Source of the DNA: Clostridiales bacterium
Lineage (GTDB): Bacteria > Bacillota > Clostridia > Oscillospirales > Oscillospiraceae
NCBI GenBank assembly: GCA_019415645.1
Contig: DXYV01000003.1
Location: forward strand, 1 to 64,000
Reading direction: 5' to 3'
DNA length: 64,000 bases
The position numbers and the translations under genes were made by a program. Positions 49,358 through 58,782 of this stretch are shown here, one piece after another. Every line of letters starts with the position of its first letter. Position 1 is the stretch's first letter. The notes beneath the pieces are model-generated. The model made no database searches and was not told the DNA's origin. It saw only the letters and a list, made by a program, of their open reading frames with translations.

Positions 49358-52000
49358 TCAGGACGACTCTTTGGCCCGCTCCAGGGCGGCCTGAATAGGC
49401 CGGGATTTTTCTGTCTGATTGTTGGCCGCCAGGGTGGCGGCGATCTGGGCGTTCACCTGGTCCAGCTCGGCCCGGAAAGCCCGGGCGGACAGGCGGAGGG
49501 CCCCATGGCCCAGGATGATGAGCTGCTCGATGCCGTCGGAGGTGGCTACCCGGACCCGGTGCTTCTTGCCCAGCTCATAGGTGACCTTTTCGATATAGGC
49601 GTCCGCCGTCTCGGCCTCCTTGGTATAGACCACATGGATGTTGTGGTAGCGGGAGACCTCACCCGTCCCGTGGGGGACCTTGTAGGCGTCAAAGACCAGA
49701 ATGACCTCGCAGCGCTGGAATCCCTGGTAATTGCTCAGCATGTCCATCAGCCGTTTGCGGGCCATGTCCAGATTTTCCCGGGCGATGGCCTTCAGGTCAT
49801 CCCAGGCGAAAATCAGGTTGTAGCCGTCGGCCAGCAGGTAATCCGGCCCCTCGTAATGGACCGGGGCGCGCCGGGCGGCGGAGGCGGGCGCGGCGGAGGA
49901 CGGCTTCTTCTGGGGCTGAAAGTCCTGCCGCCTGACCGGGCCGTAGGTGCGCTCGAAGATGGCCTGGAGCTCCTTGTCCAGGGCGGCCTGGTCCGCATAG
50001 GAGGAGCGGCGGGGCGGCGCCTGCCGCGGCTCTTCGGGCTGTGCCGGGCGGTCCAGCCGCAGGCCGCTGTCCACCTGCATATGGGCCTTGACCTGGTCCC
50101 ATTTGACGATCACGCCGGCCCCGTGCGAGCAGAACACCGAATCCGCCGGGTTGTCCAGATCGCGCTCCGGGTCGTAGCCGATGGCTTCCACCACCGCTTC
50201 CTGGTCGGCGCAGGGCCGGTAGCCGCCGGGGGAACAGAACAGCCGGCCCCGTCCCCGGGTATAGGCGGCCACCTCCCGGGCATAATCCCGCAGGGCGGTC
50301 ACCGGGGCCGCGCCGGTGAGCAGAACGGTCTCCCCCAACGTCTCCGGGGGCTGGACCTCGCCGCCGCTCCGCTGCAGGTCGGACATGGCCCGCCCCACAC
50401 AGTCGGCGGGCAGCTCCAGCCGGAAGTCGTACCAGGGCTCCAGCAGGATGGAGCGGGCCTCCATCAGCCCCTGGCGTACCGCCCGGTAGGTGGCCTGCCG
50501 GAAGTCGCCCCCCTCGGTGTGCTTCACATGGGCCCGCCCGGCCACCAGCGTGATGCGCAGGTCGGTAATGGGGGAGCCGGTGAGCACCCCCAGATGGGTC
50601 TTTTCCTCCAGATGGGTGAGAATGAGCCGCTGCCAGCGGCCCTCCAGCATGTCCTCGCCGCAGGCGCTGGCAAAGGTCAGGCCGCTGCCCCGTTCCCCGG
50701 GCTCCAGCAGCAGGTGGACCTCGGCGTAATGGCGCAGAGGCTCGAAGTGGCCCACTCCCTCCACCGGTGCGGCGATGGTCTCCCGGTAGAGGATGCCCCC
50801 CGGCCCGAAGTCCACGGTCAGGCCGAAGCGGTCGGAGATCACCCGCTTGAGTACCTCCAGCTGGACCTCCCCCATGAGCTGGATGTGAATCTCCTGAAGC
50901 CGCTCGTCCCAGCGCAGGTGGAGCTGGGGGTCCTCCTCCTCCAGCTGGCTGAGCTGCCGCAGGGCAGAGGCCGGGTCGCAGCCCTCGGGCAGCAGAAGCT
51001 GATAGGTGAGCACCGGCTCCAGGGCGGGCGGCTCGGACAGAGCCTCCGCTCCCAGCCCCTCTCCGGCGCGGGTGGCGCTCAGGCCGGTGACCGCGCACAG
51101 GGTGCCCGCCGGGGCCTGGTCCACGGTGCGGTATTTGGCCCCGGAGTAGATTCGAATCTGGTCCGCCTTTTCCGCCCAGACCTGGTCATCCCGCAGGCCG
51201 GCCCGCTGGTTGGTCAGCAGGTCCTTGACGTGCAGCACGCCCCCGGTGACCTTCAGATAGGTCAGCCGGGTCCCCTGGGGGTCCCGGCCGATCTTATAGA
51301 CCCGGGCGCCGAAGGAGGTCCCCCGGACGGGGCGGGGAGCGAAGCGCTCCAGCCCGGAGAGAAAGGCGTCCACCCCGTCCAGCTTCAGGGCGGAGCCGAA
51401 CCAGCAGGGGAAGAGGGCGCGGCGGGCGATGAGCGCGGAGAGGGCGGCATCGTCCAGCCGCCCGTCCTCCAGATAGCGGGTCAGGGCGTCCTCGCCGCAC
51501 AGGGCCGCCTGCTCCCACAGGGCCTCCTCCGGCTGGCCGAAGTCCACGAACCCGTCGCCCAGGCGGCGCAGCTCCTCCAGCAGAGCGGCCCGGCGGTCGC
51601 CGGCCAGGTCCATCTTGTTGATAAATAAAAAGGTAGGGATATGGTGGCGGGCCAGCAGCCGCCACAGGGTCTGGGTGTGGGCCTGGACGCCGTCGGTGCC
51701 GCTGACGACCAGTATGGCGCAGTCCATGACCTGGAGGGCGCGCTCCATTTCGGCGGAAAAGTCCACATGCCCCGGTGTGTCCAGCAGGGTGAGCTCCACC
51801 GTGGAAAGGGGGAGAATCGCCTGCTTGGAGAAAATGGTGATGCCCCGTTCCCGCTCCAGAGCGTCGGTGTCCAGAAAGGCGTTCTGATGGTCCACCCGGC
51901 CCAGGGCTCTTAATTGTCCGCTGCGGTAGAGCAGGCCCTCCGACAGGGTGGTTTTCCCCGCGTCCACGTGGGCCAGAATCCCGACGACTAACGTATCCAT
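49358..52000 (-). CDS. TetM/EF-G-like ribosomal GTPase fused to a Rae1/YacP-like NYN nuclease domain
   Basis: 880 residues. G domain: GILAHVDAGKTT (residues 7-18), RERGIT (50-55), DTPGH (74-78), NKMD (128-131). EF-G-type domains II-V follow to about 640 (YLKVTGGVLHVKD, LMGEVQLEVLKRV, GGILYRETI). This matches ribosomal protection proteins in order and size. After a Pro/Ala-rich linker, residues about 718-880 match Rae1/YacP of Bacillus: LLADGYNLIFAW, VILVFDAYKV, YTKEAETADAYIEKV, VATSDG and GHGALRLSAR. The acidic PIN/NYN residues (D725, D771, D800, D822) are present. Rae1 cleaves mRNA in the ribosomal A site, so I infer that the GTPase delivers the nuclease to that site. True tetracycline resistance is uncertain. 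Domain V is the least certain. Confidence 0.88.
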   Translation of the reverse strand: MDTLVVGILAHVDAGKTTLSEGLLYRSGQLRALGRVDHQNAFLDTDALERERGITIFSKQAILPLSTVELTLLDTPGHVDFSAEMERALQVMDCAILVVSGTDGVQAHTQTLWRLLARHHIPTFLFINKMDLAGDRRAALLEELRRLGDGFVDFGQPEEALWEQAALCGEDALTRYLEDGRLDDAALSALIARRALFPCWFGSALKLDGVDAFLSGLERFAPRPVRGTSFGARVYKIGRDPQGTRLTYLKVTGGVLHVKDLLTNQRAGLRDDQVWAEKADQIRIYSGAKYRTVDQAPAGTLCAVTGLSATRAGEGLGAEALSEPPALEPVLTYQLLLPEGCDPASALRQLSQLEEEDPQLHLRWDERLQEIHIQLMGEVQLEVLKRVISDRFGLTVDFGPGGILYRETIAAPVEGVGHFEPLRHYAEVHLLLEPGERGSGLTFASACGEDMLEGRWQRLILTHLEEKTHLGVLTGSPITDLRITLVAGRAHVKHTEGGDFRQATYRAVRQGLMEARSILLEPWYDFRLELPADCVGRAMSDLQRSGGEVQPPETLGETVLLTGAAPVTALRDYAREVAAYTRGRGRLFCSPGGYRPCADQEAVVEAIGYDPERDLDNPADSVFCSHGAGVIVKWDQVKAHMQVDSGLRLDRPAQPEEPRQAPPRRSSYADQAALDKELQAIFERTYGPVRRQDFQPQKKPSSAAPASAARRAPVHYEGPDYLLADGYNLIFAWDDLKAIARENLDMARKRLMDMLSNYQGFQRCEVILVFDAYKVPHGTGEVSRYHNIHVVYTKEAETADAYIEKVTYELGKKHRVRVATSDGIEQLIILGHGALRLSARAFRAELDQVNAQIAATLAANNQTEKSRPIQAALERAKESS

Positions 52001-52039
52001 AACTGTGTTCCTTTTTTCTTAGCATAAGTCATAAATCTT

Positions 52040-52068
52040 ATCATATCATGTCCAGAAGCGGGAATCAA
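52040..52068 (-). promoter_or_regulatory. Promoter of the GTPase-nuclease gene
   Basis: On the minus strand TTGATT, 17 bases, TATGAT. The leader to the ATG at 52000 is only about 35 bases, with AAGGAAC as ribosome binding site. It is too short for the leader-peptide attenuator that regulates tetM. Confidence 0.55.
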
Positions 52069-52144
52069 GCTGGGAAGGGCCTGAGGAGGCAGACGGGAGC
52101 TGTCTGGCCCCCGCAAGATTTTTGTAATTTTGACAAGGGAACGC

Positions 52145-52173
52145 TTGACAGAAGCGGTGGGTATGATTATAAT
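52145..52173 (+). promoter_or_regulatory. Perfect consensus sigma-A promoter
   Basis: TTGACA (52145-52150), exactly 17 bases, TATAAT (52168-52173). Both hexamers are consensus. The AT-rich leader has short dyads (AATTC-GTA-GAATT near 52182), a possible operator. It drives the beta-helix gene and probably the transporter genes after it. Confidence 0.88.
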
Positions 52174-52268
52174 GTAAATCAATTCGTAGAATTAGTTCAA
52201 TGAATTTATTTTGGAAATGAATTCGGCGAACAGATCGTCCAAAAAGCGAAACAGGGAGGTCAAATTCC

Positions 52269-54077
52269 ATGCTGCGGACAAAAACAGTGAATGCCGGATT
52301 GAACTGGCAGGTGCCAAAGACACTCCGCCTGTACGAGTTCATTTTGGAGGAAGGGGCCAGCGTAAGCGCGCCGGACGGGAAGTTCGTGGCCCTTACCGTG
52401 AACGGGATCGGAAAGGAACTGAAGGCCCCCTGCCACTATCAGGGCGACATCGTGCTGACGGTGGCGGACTGCTACCCCATGGCGCCCCACGGGCTGATGC
52501 GGGTGAACCAGATCAGCCGGGCGTTCGAGGATGCGGTGGTCATCACGGACGGCAAGGTAGACGAGGCCAAGTGCGTGCCCGCCGTGGTGCAGGGCGGCTG
52601 CGTGACGGGGGAAAAGACCGAGGGAGTCTACATCGCCAGCGAGGCGGAGTCCTTCAACGCCATTCTCGTCACCGGGGACAGCGCCTATGAGGTGAAGGAC
52701 AGCCAGATCGACCTGGAGGGATTCGGCGCAAACGACTTTATGGGCGTGGGCGCGGCGGTGGCCGCCATTGACCGGGCGAAGGTGACCGTCAGCAACTGCG
52801 ACATCAACGTCAACGGCGTGACCCGCTGCGCGATCCATGCCGGCGGAGACAGCGTGGTGACTGTGAACGACTCGCGCATCAACGGCAACAGCCCGGACAG
52901 CGACTGGCTGGGCTCGTTCAGCTGGGCGGTGGGCTTCAAGGGCACCAACCGGCTCAACCAGCTGACGGACAACGCCAAGGTATTTTACAACCGCTGCCAG
53001 TGCCGCTCCAACGGCTGGGGCGTGCTGTCCATCGACGGCAGCGACGACGGCGTGGAGATGGTGGTGACCGACAGCGAGCTGGAGCTGTACGGCCCCCGGT
53101 CGGAGGGCTACGGCGCCTTCTGCATCGGAGAGAACCATGTGCGCTTTGAACACACCAAGGTGAAGGTCAACGGCTACCCCCTGCTGCTGATGGGCATGGA
53201 GGGCCTGGGCCGGGCCGAGGTGGTCAACGGCAGCGAGCTGACCGGACGCCGCTTCGGCGTGCTGGTCATCAACGACGACAACAGCGTGCTGGAGCTGCGG
53301 GATTCCGCCATCCGGACCTGGAAATCGGCGCTTTGCATCAAGGGCTCGGCCACGAAGATCATCCTGGACCATATGGTGATGGAGCCGGGCAACGGGGTGC
53401 TGGTGCAGCTGATGGACGACGACCAGACCGGAATGCCTTTTGCGGACTTCAAGATCCCCGTGGGGGTGAAGGACGAACCGGTGGAGGGACGGGAACTGTG
53501 CCATGCCTCCGAGACGGAGGACGTGGTCATGGAGCTGTCCAATTCTGTCCTCCAAGGGAATATTTATAACTCTACCACCAACATCCGGGCGACCCGGTAC
53601 AGCACCATGGGCGATATGGGCCGGTTCCATGACGCCCTGGTGGGAATCCTGCCCATGTTCGACCCCGACCAGCCGCCCATGCCCTCTCCGGTGGAACAGC
53701 GGCACAACGGGGACGACCTGATGGGCCCGAAGAACCTGGGCCTGACCTTCCGGAACGTACAGCTGACGGGCGTGATCTCGTCGGCCACCCAGGCCTATCG
53801 GGAAGGGCTGAACCTGATCACCGAGAAAAACCGGGAGGAGCTGTCCAATGTGACCCAGACCGCCGCGCCCACGATAAACAACGGCGTGGTGCTCTCCCTG
53901 GACCAGGACAGCGTGTGGACCGTGACCGGTACATCCTATCTGACCGCCCTGACCCTGGAGGAGGGCGCGAAGGTAACGGGCGTGGACGGACGGCCGCTGA
54001 CCATGCTGGTGGACGGCGCGGAGACGCCCATCGCTCCGGGCACTTACACCGGAAAAATCGCACTGTTGCTCGGCTGA
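52269..54077 (+). CDS. Beta-helix-type protein without signal peptide
   Basis: 602 residues; GGGAGG precedes the ATG. There is no signal peptide or membrane span. The middle (about 130-420) repeats short strand-turn units such as AKVTVSNCDINVNGV, SVVTVNDSRINGNSP, VEMVVTDSELELYGP, HVRFEHTKVKVNGYP and SVLELRDSAIRTWKS at roughly 22-30 residue intervals, the mark of a right-handed parallel beta-helix. N- and C-terminal caps share an EEGA-V-pattern (LEEGASVSAPDGKFV and LEEGAKVTGVDGRPL). No lyase or hydrolase active site is recognised. It is followed by an oligopeptide-type ABC operon 77 bases later, in one transcription unit by spacing. A cytosolic or non-classically exported beta-helix here is unusual. 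Confidence 0.72.
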   Translation: MLRTKTVNAGLNWQVPKTLRLYEFILEEGASVSAPDGKFVALTVNGIGKELKAPCHYQGDIVLTVADCYPMAPHGLMRVNQISRAFEDAVVITDGKVDEAKCVPAVVQGGCVTGEKTEGVYIASEAESFNAILVTGDSAYEVKDSQIDLEGFGANDFMGVGAAVAAIDRAKVTVSNCDINVNGVTRCAIHAGGDSVVTVNDSRINGNSPDSDWLGSFSWAVGFKGTNRLNQLTDNAKVFYNRCQCRSNGWGVLSIDGSDDGVEMVVTDSELELYGPRSEGYGAFCIGENHVRFEHTKVKVNGYPLLLMGMEGLGRAEVVNGSELTGRRFGVLVINDDNSVLELRDSAIRTWKSALCIKGSATKIILDHMVMEPGNGVLVQLMDDDQTGMPFADFKIPVGVKDEPVEGRELCHASETEDVVMELSNSVLQGNIYNSTTNIRATRYSTMGDMGRFHDALVGILPMFDPDQPPMPSPVEQRHNGDDLMGPKNLGLTFRNVQLTGVISSATQAYREGLNLITEKNREELSNVTQTAAPTINNGVVLSLDQDSVWTVTGTSYLTALTLEEGAKVTGVDGRPLTMLVDGAETPIAPGTYTGKIALLLG

Positions 54078-54154
54078 GACTGGGGACTCTGCCGTTCAAT
54101 GGATAGATGAGGAAATCAACCATGGCGCACCATCAAGATTAGGAGGAAAACAAG

Positions 54155-55786
54155 ATGAAAAAACTGCCCAAGCTCTTGTCCCTGGCGCTGTGCCTGAGTA
54201 TGGTGGTCGGACTGACCGCCTGCGGCGGCGATACCGGCTCGGATGCGAACAACACCAGCTCGGCCGCACCCGAAACCAGCGCGACTACCCCGGCGGAGGA
54301 GACCGGGACCAAGACCTTTGTCTTTGGCTCCGACGCCAACTCCAACAGCTTTGACCCTGCCGCCGATCTGCAGACCAATTCGGCTTACGCCCTGGTGTCT
54401 TCGGTGATGGAGCCGCTGTGGACCGTTGACCTGGAAGGCAACGCCACGCCGCTGCTGGCCGAGAGCTATGAGTGGACCGGCGACCTGGAGCTGACCGTCA
54501 AGCTGCGCGAGGGCGTGACCTTCTCCAATGGCAACGCTCTGACCTCGGACGACGTGCTGTACACGCTGGAGCACTTCCGCGATTCCGGCCGCAGCGCGTC
54601 CATGGTGGCCTGCGTGGACTTTGAGAACACCACCTGCCCGGACGATACCACTATTGTGATCGCCATGAACACCTATGATGCCTCCTTCATGGACACCATG
54701 GGCAACTATTCCTTCGGCATTCTGGACCGCGAGACCTGCGAGGGCTTTGAGGCGGCCGGCAGCTGGAGCTGGCTCATTGGCACCGGCCCCTATCAGCTGA
54801 AGGGCGACGGCGTGAACGATACCTCCGGCTGGGAGGAGTCCGTGCAGTACACCCTGGTCCGCAACGAGAATTACTGGGGCGATGCGCCCTACTACGATGA
54901 GATCATCATCAAGTTCTACTCGGAAGAGTCCACCCGCTACTCCGAGTTCCAGGCCGGCAATCTGGACGCGGTCTATCTGACCGAGGCGACCTCCATCAAC
55001 AGCCTGGGCAACGGCAATGTGTCCGGGGCCCACCTGGTCCAGCGCGAGGCGCAGAGCGTCTACGGCTTCCAGATCTCCAGCGGCGCTGACTCTGTGGGCG
55101 CGTTCTCGGACATCAACGTCCGCAAGGCTTTCGCCCATGGCATCAACATCGAAGAGATGGTGACCATTCTGGGCGAGGGTATCTACAAGGTGGCCACCTC
55201 TGTTCTGGGTGAGGACAACTGGGCCTATCTGAACGTGGGCACCTATGAGTACGATCCCGAGTACGCCGCCGAGTGCCTGGCCGAGGCGGGCTACTCCGTG
55301 GACAATCCCCTGACCCTGACCATCGTGGCCGAGTCCACCGCGTTCAACACTGCCCTGGCCGAGCAGGCCCAGGCCTATCTGTCGGAAATCGGAATCAATC
55401 TGGACCTGTCCGGCATGGGCGACTTCGCAACCATCCTGCCCACCCTCCTCTCCGGCCAGCAGCAGCTGGGTATCGGCGGCCCCTCCAACGGCTCCGGCAA
55501 CGACCCCGCCTCTCTGCTCCAGCAGATGGGCCCCCTGTCCGACAACGTGCTGCTGCGCGTGACGGACGAGCGCCTGGTGGACCTGTTCAACCGCGGCTCT
55601 GCCAGCCGTGACCAGGCCGAGCGCGTGGAGATCTATCAGGAATTCCAGCAGATCATGCACGATGAGTATCTGTACATCCCCATGTGGGTGGAGACCAAAA
55701 ACTACGGCGTGAAGGACGAGCACGCCAGCTTCGAGTCGGCGCTGGAGAACAACAACATGCTCAATCCCACCAAGCTGACCGACTGA
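54155..55786 (+). CDS. ABC transporter substrate-binding lipoprotein, family 5 (Opp/Dpp type)
   Basis: 543 residues; AGGAGG precedes the ATG. Lipoprotein signal with lipobox LTAC, then a Ser/Thr/Ala linker. The body is an SBP_bac_5 fold: FDPAADLQTNSAYALVSSVMEPLWTVD, LTVKLREGVTFSNGNALTSDDVLYTLEHF, and the later INVRKAFAHGINIEEMV. The ligand may be a peptide, but this family also binds nickel chelates, sugars or opines. The unusual partner upstream (beta-helix protein) leaves the ligand open. It is tethered outside and delivers to the BCDF proteins that follow. Confidence 0.9.
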   Translation: MKKLPKLLSLALCLSMVVGLTACGGDTGSDANNTSSAAPETSATTPAEETGTKTFVFGSDANSNSFDPAADLQTNSAYALVSSVMEPLWTVDLEGNATPLLAESYEWTGDLELTVKLREGVTFSNGNALTSDDVLYTLEHFRDSGRSASMVACVDFENTTCPDDTTIVIAMNTYDASFMDTMGNYSFGILDRETCEGFEAAGSWSWLIGTGPYQLKGDGVNDTSGWEESVQYTLVRNENYWGDAPYYDEIIIKFYSEESTRYSEFQAGNLDAVYLTEATSINSLGNGNVSGAHLVQREAQSVYGFQISSGADSVGAFSDINVRKAFAHGINIEEMVTILGEGIYKVATSVLGEDNWAYLNVGTYEYDPEYAAECLAEAGYSVDNPLTLTIVAESTAFNTALAEQAQAYLSEIGINLDLSGMGDFATILPTLLSGQQQLGIGGPSNGSGNDPASLLQQMGPLSDNVLLRVTDERLVDLFNRGSASRDQAERVEIYQEFQQIMHDEYLYIPMWVETKNYGVKDEHASFESALENNNMLNPTKLTD

Positions 55787-55833
55787 TTCTCTGCCTGAAA
55801 GGACTGGGCCCCGCGCACGCGGGCACCACAGCG

Positions 55834-55862
55834 GGGCGGCGGCAGGAACCCTGCCGCCGCCC
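55834..55862 (+). promoter_or_regulatory. Intercistronic hairpin after the binding-protein gene
   Basis: Thirteen-bp GC stem (55834-55846 with 55850-55862) with a three-base loop and no clean T-run before the permease gene. It probably stabilises or attenuates, favouring binding-protein expression, as does the hairpin after livJ. Confidence 0.65.
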
Positions 55863-55892
55863 GTTCGTTTACCAAAACCAGGAGGAACGCAT

Positions 55893-56873
55893 ATGCTCAA
55901 ATATATCATACGACGGATCTTGCTGATCATCCCGGTCCTGCTGGGGGCGATCATCATCATTTTTACCATCAACTTTTTCAGCACCACCAATCCGGCGATG
56001 ATCAAGCTGGGCCTGTCGGCCAACGATCCGGAAAAGCTGGCCGCAATGGAGCATGAGATGGGGCTGGACCGGCCCTACATCGTGCAGCTGGGCGACTACC
56101 TGATCAACCTGTGTCAGGGCGACCTGGGAGACTCCTACATTTATGCGCAGACAGTAGGGACCCTGATCGCCAACCGGATTCCCAATACCCTGAAGATCAG
56201 CATAGGCGCCATGTGCCTGTCCATCCTGCTGGGCATTCCGCTGGGCCTGGCGGCGGCACTGCACCAAAATTCGCCGGTGGACTATGTCACATCCATTTTC
56301 GCCATCCTGCTCAACGCCATTCCAGGCTTCCTGGTGGCCTTTGTGCTGATGATCTTCTTCTCGGTCCGGCTGGGATGGTTCCCGGTGTCGGGCGCGGACA
56401 GCTGGCAATCCTTTGTCCTGCCGATCATCGCCGCCGGAATCGGCCCGGTGGCCCAGAACGCCCGTATGACCCGCTCCTCCGTGCTGGAAGTCATCCGGCA
56501 GGACTATGTGCGTACGGCCCGGGCCAAGGGCATCGCGGAGGGGAAGGTCATCACCCGCCACGTGCTCAAGAACGCGCTGATCCCCATTGTGACCATGGTG
56601 GGCAACGGACTGGGCGCCGCCATTGCCGGATCCATTCTGGTGGAGATGATCTTCAACATCCCGGGCATGGGCACGCTGATCAATCAGTCCATCACCAATA
56701 AGGATTTTATTACCGTCCAGGGCTGCGTGCTTATCTGCGCGGTGGTGGTGTCGGTGATGAACCTGCTGACCGATCTGGCCTATGCCGCCATCGACCCGCG
56801 GATCAAGGCCCAGTACACCGCGGGCAGCAAGAAGAAAAACACACAGACGGCTGCAGCCGTGAAAGCGGGGTGA
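55893..56873 (+). CDS. ABC transporter permease, OppB/DppB type
   Basis: 326 residues; AGGAGGAAC precedes the ATG. N-terminus YIIRRILLIIPVLLGAIIIIFTINFF is typical of OppB/DppB. Six spans are visible, with the EAA loop (TARAKGIAEGKVITRHVLKNALIPIV) that docks the ATPases, and an end with NLLTDLAYAAIDPRI. It pairs with the OppC-type permease that starts seven bases after its stop. Confidence 0.93.
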   Translation: MLKYIIRRILLIIPVLLGAIIIIFTINFFSTTNPAMIKLGLSANDPEKLAAMEHEMGLDRPYIVQLGDYLINLCQGDLGDSYIYAQTVGTLIANRIPNTLKISIGAMCLSILLGIPLGLAAALHQNSPVDYVTSIFAILLNAIPGFLVAFVLMIFFSVRLGWFPVSGADSWQSFVLPIIAAGIGPVAQNARMTRSSVLEVIRQDYVRTARAKGIAEGKVITRHVLKNALIPIVTMVGNGLGAAIAGSILVEMIFNIPGMGTLINQSITNKDFITVQGCVLICAVVVSVMNLLTDLAYAAIDPRIKAQYTAGSKKKNTQTAAAVKAG

Positions 56874-56880
56874 GCGCACG

Positions 56881-57789
56881 ATGAGTAAGACGGTTAAGAC
56901 AAAAGCGACGGAGGCCGCCGAGCCCGTCCGCTTGAAAAAGCGGAGCTATTGGGGCGAGGTGTGGCACCGGCTGAAGAAAAATCCGGTATCCATCATCTGC
57001 CTGGTGTTCCTGGTGGTGCTCATCGGGGCCATTCTGCTCTCCCCCTGGATCGCACCCTATGACTACACCGAATCCGACCTGACCCTGCGTTACGCCCTGC
57101 CCAGCGCTCAGCATATCATGGGCTGCGACGATCACGGACGCGACCTGTTCTCCCGCCTGCTGGTGGGCGGGCGCTACTCTTTGATGGTGGCGGTGATCTC
57201 CGTGGCCATCGGCATTGTGTTCGGCATGATCGTGGGCGCTCTGTGCGGCTTCTTTGGCAAGCTGACGGACAATATCCTGATGCGGTTCATGGACGTGATC
57301 ATGGCCATCCCCGGCATGATGATGGCCATTTGTATCTCCGTATCCCTGGGCTCCGGCGTGTGGCAGACCGCTCTGGCCATCGCCGTGGGCACCATTCCCG
57401 TCATCGCCCGGCAGCTGCGCGGCTCCACGCTGCTCATCCATGACCAGGAGTACATCGAGGCGGCCCGCTCCTTCGGGGAGAGCAACGCCAAAATCATTCT
57501 CACCCATGTCATCCCCAACACCCTGGCGCCCATCATTGTCCAGACCTCTCTGTATCTGGGCGGCTCCATCATGGCCATTGCCGGCCTGTCCTTCATCGGA
57601 CTGGGCGTACAGCCGCCCACGCCGGAGTGGGGCAACATCCTCAACAACGGTATGGACAACCTCTATGAGTTTGCCACCCGCTGGCACGTCATCGTGTTCC
57701 CGGCTCTGTTCATCATCCTGACCATGCTGGCGTTCAACCTGCTGGGCGACGGCCTGCGGGACGCCATGGACCCCCGTATGCGGAAGTAA
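56881..57789 (+). CDS. ABC transporter permease, OppC/DppC type
   Basis: 302 residues. A basic cytosolic N-terminus precedes a first span (ISIICLVFLVVLIGAILLSPWIAPY, read with preceding NPV). HIMGCDDHGRDLFSRLLVGGRYSL is the OppC hallmark, the EAA loop is EAARSFGESNAKIILTHVIPNTLAPII, and the end is FNLLGDGLRDAMDPRM. Coupled in order B-C-D-F. Confidence 0.93.
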   Translation: MSKTVKTKATEAAEPVRLKKRSYWGEVWHRLKKNPVSIICLVFLVVLIGAILLSPWIAPYDYTESDLTLRYALPSAQHIMGCDDHGRDLFSRLLVGGRYSLMVAVISVAIGIVFGMIVGALCGFFGKLTDNILMRFMDVIMAIPGMMMAICISVSLGSGVWQTALAIAVGTIPVIARQLRGSTLLIHDQEYIEAARSFGESNAKIILTHVIPNTLAPIIVQTSLYLGGSIMAIAGLSFIGLGVQPPTPEWGNILNNGMDNLYEFATRWHVIVFPALFIILTMLAFNLLGDGLRDAMDPRMRK

Positions 57790-57801
57790 GGAGGAGCAGC
57801 C

Positions 57802-58782
57802 ATGAGTTTATTGGAAGTCAAAGACCTGACCATCCATTTCCAGACCGAGGAGGGGGATGTGAAGGCGGTCAACGGCATCTCTTTCTCCGTGGACCCGGGC
57901 AAGACCCTGGGCCTGGTGGGCGAGACCGGCGCCGGCAAGACCACCACTGCCCTGGGTATTCTTCGGCTGGTGCCCGAGCCGGGCAAAATTTTGGGCGGTT
58001 CCATCACCTATAAGGGAAAGAATATCCTGGAGCTGCCGGATAAGGAAGTACAGGACCTGCGCGGCAACGAGATCTCCATGATCTTTCAGGACCCCATGAC
58101 CGCCCTGAACCCGGTGATGACCGTGGGCGACCAGATCGCGGAGGTCATTCTGCGCCACCAGAAGTGCACCAAGGTGGAGGCCCAGCAGCGTATGATGGCC
58201 ATGCTGGACAAGGTGGGCATCAGCGGCGACCGTGCCGGCGACTACCCCCACCAGTTTTCCGGCGGCATGAAGCAGCGCATCGTGATCGCCATCGCCCTGG
58301 CCTGCAATCCAAAGCTGCTGCTGGCCGATGAGCCCACCACCGCCCTGGACGTGACCATCCAGGCCCAGGTCATGCGCATGGTCAACGAGCTGAAAAAGGA
58401 ATTTGGCACCTCCATGGTGCTGATTACCCACGACCTGGGTATTGTGGCGGAATCCTGCGATACCGTGGCCATCATGTATGCCGGTGAGATCGTGGAGTAC
58501 GGCTCGCTGGAAGACATTTTCGACCATACGGCCCATCCCTACACTCAGGGCCTGTTCGGCTCCATTCCCCGGCTGGACCTGGATACGGAGCGGCTCCAGC
58601 CCATTCAGGGCCTGATGCCCGATCCCATCAACCTGCCCACGGGATGCCCGTTCCATCCCCGGTGTCCCCACGCCACCGAGGTGTGTGCCCGGACCAATCC
58701 CGCCCATCAGGAGGTCACGCCCGGCCATCTGGTCAAATGCCACCACTGCGGACAGGCCGCAAAGGAGGGGAACGCCCAATGA
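57802..58782 (+). CDS. ABC transporter ATPase, OppD/DppD type
   Basis: 326 residues; AAGGAGGAG precedes the ATG. Walker A GETGAGKTT, Q-loop IFQDPMTALNPVMTVGDQIAE, signature FSGGMKQRIVIAIAL, Walker B LLLADEPTTALDVTIQAQ, H-loop LITHDLGIVAESCD. The C-terminal oligopeptide-transporter domain has the cysteines of a 4Fe-4S-type site (GCPFHPRCPHATEVCA). Its stop overlaps the next start by ATGA. Confidence 0.94.
   Translation: MSLLEVKDLTIHFQTEEGDVKAVNGISFSVDPGKTLGLVGETGAGKTTTALGILRLVPEPGKILGGSITYKGKNILELPDKEVQDLRGNEISMIFQDPMTALNPVMTVGDQIAEVILRHQKCTKVEAQQRMMAMLDKVGISGDRAGDYPHQFSGGMKQRIVIAIALACNPKLLLADEPTTALDVTIQAQVMRMVNELKKEFGTSMVLITHDLGIVAESCDTVAIMYAGEIVEYGSLEDIFDHTAHPYTQGLFGSIPRLDLDTERLQPIQGLMPDPINLPTGCPFHPRCPHATEVCARTNPAHQEVTPGHLVKCHHCGQAAKEGNAQ

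Noticed and set aside
49358..52000. Calling the gene a proven tetracycline resistance determinant (tetM/tetW).
   Set aside because: The GTPase body is divergent, carries a Rae1-like nuclease and lacks the attenuator leader; resistance cannot be claimed from sequence.
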